NCBI GenBank assembly: GCA_002353935.1
Contig: DEKP01000001.1
Location: 10,496-24,387, forward strand
DNA from: Ruminococcaceae bacterium UBA2719
GTDB lineage: Bacteria > Bacillota > Clostridia > Oscillospirales > Acutalibacteraceae
DNA: 13,892 nucleotides
Direction: 5' to 3'
Part shown: positions 6,185 to 11,648 of the stretch, in pieces
Layout: each line of letters begins with the position of its first letter
How positions within the stretch are numbered: the first letter of the stretch is position 1
Made by a program: the position numbers and the translations under genes
The notes under the pieces: model-generated
What the model was told of the DNA's origin: nothing
The model's input: the letters and a program-made list of their open reading frames with translations, nothing else
Database searches by the model: none

Positions 6185-7090
6185 TTAAACGGTCGCAGCA
6201 GAAGATGTTTTTTCCTTTTTATTTGACTGCAAAAAACTTGACGTAGCATGATATTTTGTAACGCCCTTTATCGTTTCGCCGTCTATCTGCAAGGCTGTGG
6301 GAGTGTCAAATTCTACGGTTATATCCTTGCCGACTAAAATTTCTACCATATCGTTATGTTTTACATGCTCGCCCTTGAATATAGAGGGAAAAGTCATCAG
6401 TGTTTTAAGTCTGCCCTTGCCGTAAAACACCATAACAGACAATGTTTTGTCTTTATTTAATCTGTTTTGATCGGGCGCTGCCATCATTCCGCCGCCATAA
6501 AATCTGCCGTTCATAGTAGGCGCAAGCCACGCCTTTTTATACTCGTGTACAACACCGTCTACGATAATTTTTGCGTTAGTCGGCTTGTAATGAAACAACA
6601 GACCCTTTATAGCTATTGACGTATAATTTATCTTTTTTACAGACTTTGCGCGCAGCTCATCTCCTACTTCACAACAGTAGCCGTCGATACCGTAACCTAC
6701 TCCATTTATAAATTTATAGTTTTTACCGTTTACCGTAACTGTAGGAAGATTTTCAATATAAGGGTTGATCAAAACCGGTTTATCTCCGGGCTTAACATCA
6801 ATATCGCGTAAAAAATCATTGCCTGTTCCTGCTGCACAGCAATAAATTTCACGATCAATATCAACGCCTTGTATATCATTTACAAAATGATTTAAAGTTC
6901 CGTCGCCGCCATATATTATAATTCTTTCATCATTTGCCAAATTTCCGAAAAACTCTTTGTAATCTTTAATTTTCGTAATATCCTGATATGTAAGCTTTGA
7001 GCCGGGCAAAAGGGATTCTAACGTTTTTAGTCCTTCTTTTGAGTTACCGTTATTTGAAAAAGCGTTATACAGTATTATGTAATTTGTCAT
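6185..7090 (-). CDS. Diacylglycerol kinase-family (YegS/DgkB-like) lipid kinase
   Basis: A 301-residue soluble ATP-dependent lipid kinase of the DAGK catalytic family. It likely phosphorylates diacylglycerol or a related lipid at the inner membrane face. Seen: IIYGGDGTLNHFV (nucleotide-binding GGDGT at 61-65), CCAAGTGNDFLRDI (88-92), FINGVGYGIDG, and the C-terminal QIDGE typical of the second lobe. The length is usual for bacterial members. The ATG at 7090 overlaps the plsC stop as ATGA, so the two are translationally coupled. With PlsC next to it, a role in recycling diacylglycerol to phosphatidate is the natural inference. Sphingosine-type or other lipid substrates are not excluded. Confidence 0.9.
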   Translation of the reverse strand: MTNYIILYNAFSNNGNSKEGLKTLESLLPGSKLTYQDITKIKDYKEFFGNLANDERIIIYGGDGTLNHFVNDIQGVDIDREIYCCAAGTGNDFLRDIDVKPGDKPVLINPYIENLPTVTVNGKNYKFINGVGYGIDGYCCEVGDELRAKSVKKINYTSIAIKGLLFHYKPTNAKIIVDGVVHEYKKAWLAPTMNGRFYGGGMMAAPDQNRLNKDKTLSVMVFYGKGRLKTLMTFPSIFKGEHVKHNDMVEILVGKDITVEFDTPTALQIDGETIKGVTKYHATSSFLQSNKKEKTSSAATV

Positions 7091-7896
7091 TTGTTATACT
7101 CCTTTATTTTTTCAGATATTAAATTATAGGCAATATCGCCTATTTCTTTTGTTTTCATACTTTTATATTCCTCAGGGTAAATGACCTGCAAAATATCGAA
7201 AGAAACCTTTGTACTTTTTAAAGGAAAGTTTTTTACTATCTTTTCGGTAGCATTAGTAGAAGCAATTACTATCGGTGCATTTACCCTTGTCGCTATTTTA
7301 AAGGCACCGTTTTTAAACGGTAAAAGCCCCTCTCCTTTGTTTCTGGTGCCTTCAGGATAAACTCCAATAGAAACCGTCTTTTCCTCAAGCAAAGACGACG
7401 CGCGCTTAATAGTTTTTAGAGCCTCACGGTTATTTTCACGGTTTATGGAAATAAAAAAACACTTATGCACAAACCTGCCTACAATCGGAATTTTAAAAAT
7501 AGAAGGCTTGCAAATATATGCAAGCTCTGCCTTTGGACAAACCGCTAATGAAATAAAGGGATCAAAATTAGACTTATGATTTGCTACGATCAAAAATCTG
7601 TCCAGACCGTCAAGCTTTTCAACTCCTGAGGTCATTATATGTACTCTTGCATTTTTTAAGATCATCACAACGGTCTGCGTCATAAGAAATCTAAAAAGCC
7701 TGTTGCGCTTTGTTGTTTCTTTTTCAAGGTCAACAAACAGCGAAATGATAAGCAAAACAAACAAATACAAAATAAACAGAGCTATATACCACAAAATCGC
7801 TAAAGGTATAGCCCACCAAAGGCTAATATTAAAAGCTGTCGGCGTCAAAACTCCCAAAACAACGCTCATAAAGATAAGCGTAAATAAAATTATCAC
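7087..7896 (-). CDS. plsC: 1-acyl-sn-glycerol-3-phosphate acyltransferase
   Basis: Integral-membrane acyltransferase that acylates lysophosphatidate to phosphatidate. Residues 1-55 form two hydrophobic segments. The catalytic HX4D is ANHKSNFDPF (His107, Asp112), IVGRFVHKCFFISINRE is the second block, YPEGTRNKGEG (181-190) the phosphate-binding EGTR motif, and APIVIAS the fourth block; all four are canonical, unlike the two divergent acyltransferases in the GT8 operon. The start is GTG 7896 with GGTGGTGAG before it; an in-frame TAG just upstream rules out a longer start, and Met10 is a possible alternative. It overlaps the lipid kinase by 4 bp. Confidence 0.93.
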   Translation of the reverse strand: MIILFTLIFMSVVLGVLTPTAFNISLWWAIPLAILWYIALFILYLFVLLIISLFVDLEKETTKRNRLFRFLMTQTVVMILKNARVHIMTSGVEKLDGLDRFLIVANHKSNFDPFISLAVCPKAELAYICKPSIFKIPIVGRFVHKCFFISINRENNREALKTIKRASSLLEEKTVSIGVYPEGTRNKGEGLLPFKNGAFKIATRVNAPIVIASTNATEKIVKNFPLKSTKVSFDILQVIYPEEYKSMKTKEIGDIAYNLISEKIKEYNK

Positions 7897-7955
7897 TTTC
7901 TCACCACCATAATACTACAACACATTATATTATTTAAAAATTATCAGCAATTTTT

Positions 7956-7984
7956 ATTATACCTTTGACAATTGTTTTTTTCAA
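7956..7984 (-). promoter_or_regulatory. Promoter of the plsC / lipid kinase operon
   Basis: On the - strand TTGAAA (7984-7979), 17 bp, then TATAAT (7961-7956). The expected start is near 7949, about 50 bases before the GTG of plsC. Confidence 0.8.
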
Positions 7985-8035
7985 GACAAAATCCCTCAAT
8001 TTTCCACTTGCTTTGACAATTTGTTTCGACAATTT
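7963..8035. repeat. Three GACAATT direct repeats around the plsC promoter
   Basis: CTTTGACAATT occurs at 7963-7973 and again at 8011-8021, and a shortened CGACAATTT follows at 8027-8035. The first lies within the promoter spacer and the other two lie upstream of -35. They could be regulator sites. On the + strand each contains a TTGACA-like box, but no + gene follows. Confidence 0.4.
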
Positions 8036-8070
8036 TTTCTGATATTTTAATTAAATACAAAATAAATATT

Positions 8071-8116
8071 TATAAAAATATATCGCAGCATGAAGCGTTT
8101 CATGCTGCGATATATT
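8071..8116 (-). terminator. Terminator of the dockerin gene
   Basis: A perfect 18-bp stem (8077-8094 with 8099-8116) with a 4-base loop, core CGCAGCATGAA, followed on the - strand by TTTTATAAATATTTATTTT. It starts 25 bases past the stop codon. Confidence 0.92.
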
Positions 8117-8141
8117 AATGTCTATAGATTCTTATAAAAAC

Positions 8142-9713
8142 TTAATCTATGGGTACATATAAACCAACTAAGGTTCTTTGTATATATGTAACATCGCAAA
8201 TAGTAACTTCACCGTCACGGTCAAAGTCTGCTAACAGTTTCTGTGTTTCAGTAAATTCATAAAATTTTGCCAAATATCTTTGAATAACGGTAGCGTCTGT
8301 GATAGTTAACTCGCCGTCACCATCTACATCTCCCCTAACCCTCTGTGGTTCAGGCTCAGGCTGCGTTGTAAGCTGATTTTTCGGTATTATACACTCTCCG
8401 ACATATTCCAAAGTTCCTGTAACATTGGGAGTGTCTGCTATAACCGCATAAAGCGAAGTTCCTTTTATCATGAGACCAAAGCAGCTGTTATTCATGTCAA
8501 GCTGTGTTTGATATTCTTCAAAAGTATCGTTTTTAACATCATAATAGTTTATGGTATTATCTGTATTGTAGTATAAAATCCCCTCATACTCGTCAAGGCT
8601 CATAAATCCGCCTCCCCAATAAAGATGATCTCCGGCACTCCAGCGTGTTGAAATATTCTTTAAAATTTCAGCGCTGTCATTGCTTTCATTATATTTAAGT
8701 ATTGATCTTTCATAATCGCTTTTATATTTATTATCAATACAGTACAAATCGCCGTCTACATAACAGAATTTTGAATCAACCTCGTGCAAAATATCATAAT
8801 CGTCATATTTTGTACTTGTCGACGCATAGTCGGAGACGTAGTCATAATGCTTGTCTCTTACACGTTGGCCATTTTTGTATTCTGTCGAAAAAGCTTCGTC
8901 ACTGAGCAGAAAATATGTATGGGAAACATGTCCCGGCTTGTCGTTTTGGGGATCATCCCAGGTTAGGTCTACATTGTAATATTCGCCGTCAATACACACC
9001 TTGTTCCAAGTGTGATCCATGCTGTCGGATTCAATAATCTCGCTTTTTATTCCAACCTGAGCTAAAAGATAACTGTACATCCATGTGTAAGTAACGCACT
9101 GACCGAACCCGTTGATTATCAGATTATATACAGAGGTATTGTAATCATAGTAACACTCCAGCGCCAGAGCATCGTGAAGAACAAGTGCCTTTTGAAAATC
9201 ATTCATGGAGTCGTCAACTTTGCTCAAATACCAATCTGCTTTTGCATAGAACTCGTCTTGCATTGTTGCTACCTGCTCTTTGGTAACGCTATCATATACG
9301 GGTAAAATAAAAACTATCTGTGAGGCGCTGTTATACGCATACGGACAACCGTTTTGAACAATATAAAACAAGTCAGGCAGACGGTATCGAGCCGCATAAA
9401 ACACTTGTTTGAAATCTTTAACAGGTATATGATACTGTATTAAATCAATACGTTTCTCCATGTTTTTGAGTCCCTGCTGAATTGCATTACAAGCGTCTGT
9501 GTACTTTTCATATATCTCAACATTGTATGAAATATAATCGCTGTAGTTATCAATCGGATTGTTTGCGGATATCGAAACGTTTGTAAATTCATTTTTTGAT
9601 ACCTTTTCGTTTTCTGTATCGCCTTTCTCTAAAGCTGCAGCAGGAACAGCAGCAAACATTAAACCCGCCAATAGGAATGATAAAAGTTTTAATAAAAATT
9701 TTGGTTTAGTCAT
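8142..9713 (-). CDS. Secreted transglutaminase-like protein with type I dockerin
   Basis: A 523-residue exported protein. Residues 1-28 are a signal peptide (KFLLKLLSFLLAGLMFAAV, cleavage likely after PAAA). Residues about 170-260 are a transglutaminase-like cysteine-protease fold: NGFGQCVTYTWMY with Cys206, SMDHTWNKV with His234, and YYNVDLTWDD with Asp249, giving the expected Cys-His-Asp triad. Residues 300-445 resemble short repeated strands (CYVDGDLYCID, DHLYWGG, EGILYYN) and may be a beta-propeller-like binding module. After a TTQPEPEPQ linker, residues 460-520 are a type I dockerin with two calcium loops, DVDGDGELTITD and DFDRDGEVTICD. It should dock on a cohesin at the cell surface. 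AAGGAGGAG precedes the ATG. It has its own promoter and terminator. The target of the catalytic domain (peptidase or crosslinking) is unknown. Confidence 0.92.
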   Translation of the reverse strand: MTKPKFLLKLLSFLLAGLMFAAVPAAALEKGDTENEKVSKNEFTNVSISANNPIDNYSDYISYNVEIYEKYTDACNAIQQGLKNMEKRIDLIQYHIPVKDFKQVFYAARYRLPDLFYIVQNGCPYAYNSASQIVFILPVYDSVTKEQVATMQDEFYAKADWYLSKVDDSMNDFQKALVLHDALALECYYDYNTSVYNLIINGFGQCVTYTWMYSYLLAQVGIKSEIIESDSMDHTWNKVCIDGEYYNVDLTWDDPQNDKPGHVSHTYFLLSDEAFSTEYKNGQRVRDKHYDYVSDYASTSTKYDDYDILHEVDSKFCYVDGDLYCIDNKYKSDYERSILKYNESNDSAEILKNISTRWSAGDHLYWGGGFMSLDEYEGILYYNTDNTINYYDVKNDTFEEYQTQLDMNNSCFGLMIKGTSLYAVIADTPNVTGTLEYVGECIIPKNQLTTQPEPEPQRVRGDVDGDGELTITDATVIQRYLAKFYEFTETQKLLADFDRDGEVTICDVTYIQRTLVGLYVPID

Positions 9714-9763
9714 AAAAGTTCTCCTCCTTTTTCTTTTTATGTTTTATAAAATAAATTTCTCCG

Positions 9764-9799
9764 GTGCATAAAATGCCTAGAACATTTTATCCGCTGCAC
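9764..9799 (-). other. Hairpin in the leader of the dockerin gene
   Basis: ATAAAATG (9768-9775) pairs with CATTTTAT (9783-9790), and GTGC (9764-9767) with GCAC (9796-9799), leaving a 5-base bulge on one side. It lies about 50 bases before the start codon in a leader of about 215 nt. No T run follows, so it is not a terminator. No riboswitch class is recognised. The rest of the leader shows nothing clear. Confidence 0.4.
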
Positions 9800-9936
9800 A
9801 GGCGAATATTAACCTAAATATAATTAACTGCTATTAGCTCTCTTCGCTTAAAGCAGGAAAAGATTTATAAGCCAAAGCAAGTTATTAAGAAAACAAATTC
9901 TCTTATTTTTTTACAAAATCCGAGAGCGGTTTAATC

Positions 9937-9965
9937 ATTCTAGCACCATAATTTATCTTTGTCAA
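9937..9965 (-). promoter_or_regulatory. Promoter of the dockerin gene
   Basis: On the - strand TTGACA (9965-9960), 17 bp, TAGAAT (9942-9937), again with TGC directly before the -10 box. Both boxes are identical to those of the metY promoter. The expected start is near 9930. Confidence 0.85.
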
Positions 9966-10050
9966 TAGCCACAAAAATTTTTAATATCATTATATTTTTT
10001 TATAATTAAGTGCAAAAGCAGGTTGTTCTTACTCGTGAAATGAACTAAAT

Positions 10051-10182
10051 TTAAGTTGCTTTTTTGTCGAATTTTTTATGTAAATAGTCAATACACTTTT
10101 TCGCCTCATAATCATATAAATCTATATAGTCTATATTTGTATTCTTTCTATATACTATATATAGTATAAAAACAACGCTCGC
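10051..10182 (-). pseudogene. Possible C-terminal gene remnant
   Basis: The frame is open for 43 codons between two stops and has no usable start codon or ribosome site. Its last part reads IDLYDYEAKKCIDYLHKKF then DKKAT and stop, which has the amphipathic character of a real protein tail. The upstream half is low-complexity AT sequence. It may be a broken gene end or chance; I do not recognise a family. Confidence 0.2.
10151..10168. repeat. Perfect 18-bp palindrome
   Basis: TATACTATATATAGTATA reads the same on both strands. It lies about 130 bp before the small gene at 10297. It could be an operator or a cruciform-forming site, but in such AT-rich DNA chance is a serious alternative. Confidence 0.5.
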
Positions 10183-10296
10183 TTATTTGTTATCAAAAGC
10201 AGCTGATTTCATCTTGCAGCAGTAAAAAATCCGAATTAAAAACATTGATTTTTTTACCCAATATGCTAAAACAAACAAAAAAAGGAGGATATTATA

Positions 10297-10588
10297 ATGG
10301 CCAAAAAAAAATATAAATTTACGAGATAAATTACGTTCATACAAATGTGAATTTGACATTTTACAAGAAATACCCTGTAGCAAAGAAGAAAATGAAGAGT
10401 ACCAAAAGATATTGAAAACCGGCGGTGCGCTTCCAAAAAACGTCTACCCTTATGTCTATGTTACCGGCGAAAAATCACAAACTGATTTTTACAAAGTTTA
10501 TGAACCCGATTTAACTGAAGCTGAAATACAAGTGATATTTTACGTCCTTCATAATCAATTCCTCCTTACAATCCTATTATATATATAG
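10297..10588 (+). pseudogene. Small hypothetical gene broken by a frameshift at a run of nine A
   Basis: AAAGGAGG at 10281-10288 lies 8 bases before ATG 10297, a perfect ribosome site. Frame 0 gives only MAKKKYKFTR and stop. Right after the A run (10303-10311) the +1 frame is open to TAG at 10586 and reads as convincing protein: INLRDKLRSYKCEFDILQE, then GGALPKNVYPYVYVTGEK, FYKVYEPDLTEAEIQ, ending in the hydrophobic LLTILLYI. With eight A instead of nine, a protein of about 96 residues would result. Explanations are a mutation, a sequencing error, or expression by polymerase slippage at the A run. The family is not recognised. No good promoter is seen; TTGATT near 10245 is weak. Confidence 0.5.
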
Positions 10589-10617
10589 AAAAGAGAAATG
10601 TTTACTCTGCGATTAAG

Positions 10618-10645
10618 CAAAAAAAGGGCTGTCGCACTAAGCCCT
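10618..10645 (-). terminator. Distal terminator of the XRE gene
   Basis: On the - strand AGGGCT pairs with AGCCCT around a 9-base loop and is followed by a run of seven T. It lies about 110 bases past the stop of the XRE gene and acts as a back-up to the hairpin at 10716-10749. Its arm contains GGGCTGTCGCA (10626-10636), repeated inverted at 11475-11485. Confidence 0.8.
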
Positions 10646-10653
10646 GACAAGAT

Positions 10654-10679
10654 CCGGGCAGTCCTTTCGGACTGCCCGG
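10654..10679. repeat. GC-rich inverted repeat (11-bp hairpin)
   Basis: CCGGGCAGTCC and GGACTGCCCGG form a perfect 11-bp stem with a TTTC loop (GAAA tetraloop on the - strand). No T run follows on either strand, so it is not a standard terminator; it may stabilise the 3' end of a transcript. Confidence 0.7.
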
Positions 10680-10709
10680 TCATAGCAATATACAAATTTA
10701 AAAGTAAGA

Positions 10710-10749
10710 AATGAAAAATCCGGACAGAGAGATACATCCGTCCGGATTT
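10710..10749 (-). terminator. Proximal terminator of the XRE gene
   Basis: A 10-bp stem (AAATCCGGAC / GTCCGGATTT) with a 14-base loop begins three bases past the stop codon; on the - strand it is followed by TTCATTTC. The T tract is short, so termination may be partial. Confidence 0.65.
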
Positions 10750-10751
10750 CG

Positions 10752-11363
10752 CTATTTATTTGACAAAACCTTTTTCTGCCATGAGACTTTGCCGCATTGC
10801 GGACATTTCATCCGTCGGGTACGTCCCATGTGCGGCGCCCACAGTACGCTTTTAAAGGTCGGCACATAGCAGTTGCCGCATTCGGCGCATTCATAATAAC
10901 CCGCCGTTTGCTCGATGCGTAGGGCAAAGACCATGCTGACAATAAACGGAATGAAAGCGGCGAGTATCAGGACAATGCGCGCCCAGGCAGGCATATTGAT
11001 AAAGCTTGCCGCCAATACGGCGCCGAATAAAATAATGCTCGCCAATACGCCGATCAGGATTTCCAGCGAAAGCAGCTTTTTGTCGGTCGTTTCCTTTTGC
11101 TGAGCCATTTCCATCAACAGCCGTTCGGATGTTTCCTTGTAGTTCTCCATTACGATAACCTCCCCGTTCAGTAAATCGTTGACGGTGATATCCAGCAGCG
11201 CGCACAGCTCCGGCATCAGCGCGACGTCGGGCAGCGACTTGCCTGTTTCCCATTTGGACACCGCCCTGTCAGTGATGCGCAGCTGCTCCGCCAACTGCAA
11301 TTGCGTCATATGATTTGCTTTACGCCGTTCGGCGATAAAGCGTCCGATTTTCATTTGATCCAT
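10752..11363 (-). CDS. XRE-family regulator with two membrane helices and a zinc ribbon
   Basis: A 203-residue protein. Residues 5-66 are a Cro/C1-type helix-turn-helix (IGRFIAERRKANHMTQLQLA, AVSKWETGKSLPD). Residues 73-99 are charged, 100-120 and 127-148 are hydrophobic segments that fit two membrane helices, and 158-192 carry CAECGNC and CPQC pairs like a zinc ribbon. This suggests a membrane-bound DNA-binding sensor; the signal is unknown. ATG 11363 follows GGGAGG by eight bases. It has its own promoter and is flanked by hairpins at both ends. Base composition is clearly richer in GC than the dockerin and lipid genes, which suggests transfer. The architecture is clear, the regulon is not; no obvious partner gene lies next to it. 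Confidence 0.88.
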   Translation of the reverse strand: MDQMKIGRFIAERRKANHMTQLQLAEQLRITDRAVSKWETGKSLPDVALMPELCALLDITVNDLLNGEVIVMENYKETSERLLMEMAQQKETTDKKLLSLEILIGVLASIILFGAVLAASFINMPAWARIVLILAAFIPFIVSMVFALRIEQTAGYYECAECGNCYVPTFKSVLWAPHMGRTRRMKCPQCGKVSWQKKVLSNK

Positions 11364-11386
11364 TGTGACGACCTCCCTTCACTGTT

Positions 11387-11415
11387 ATTGTAGTCCTTCT
11401 CCGCCAAAAAAGCAA
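11387..11415 (-). promoter_or_regulatory. Promoter of the XRE gene
   Basis: On the - strand TTGCTT (11415-11410), 17 bp, TACAAT (11392-11387). The start would be near 11380, giving a very short leader that contains the ribosome site. Confidence 0.65.
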
Positions 11416-11446
11416 CAAACCATCAGTTGAGTGGTGTAAAAATCGC

Positions 11447-11483
11447 AAAAAAGCTGCCGCAAAATCTTTCGATCTGCGACAGC
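11447..11483 (-). terminator. Terminator downstream of ppdK
   Basis: On the - strand GCTGTCGCA pairs with TGCGGCAGC (9 bp with one T-G wobble), with a small inner ATC-GAAA-GAT hairpin, followed by six T. It lies about 165 bases after the ppdK stop. The stretch 11484-11648 holds no supported gene. Confidence 0.8.
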
Positions 11484-11648
11484 CCGGTATACATCAATAT
11501 TAAATATAAACCCTAACGTTCATATCATACCAATTAAATATCCTTTTCGCTCTGTCATACTTGAAAACATAATCTCTCGCGAGCTTTTCAGTAATTGTAA
11601 AGTCGAGCAAAAGTATTGATTTTTGGCTTAAAGACTGACTTTTTTGAA

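Noticed and set aside
10654..10679. GC-rich hairpin as terminator
   Set aside because: Strong stem but no T tract on either strand; listed only as an inverted repeat.
10555..10737. 60-codon - strand frame through the hairpin cluster
   Set aside because: It is made largely of terminator stems and has no plausible domain.
11500..11648. Short - strand frame after ppdK (…DYVFKYDRAKRIFNWYD…)
   Set aside because: No start codon with a ribosome site downstream of the ppdK stop; the longer frame runs out of phase through ppdK.
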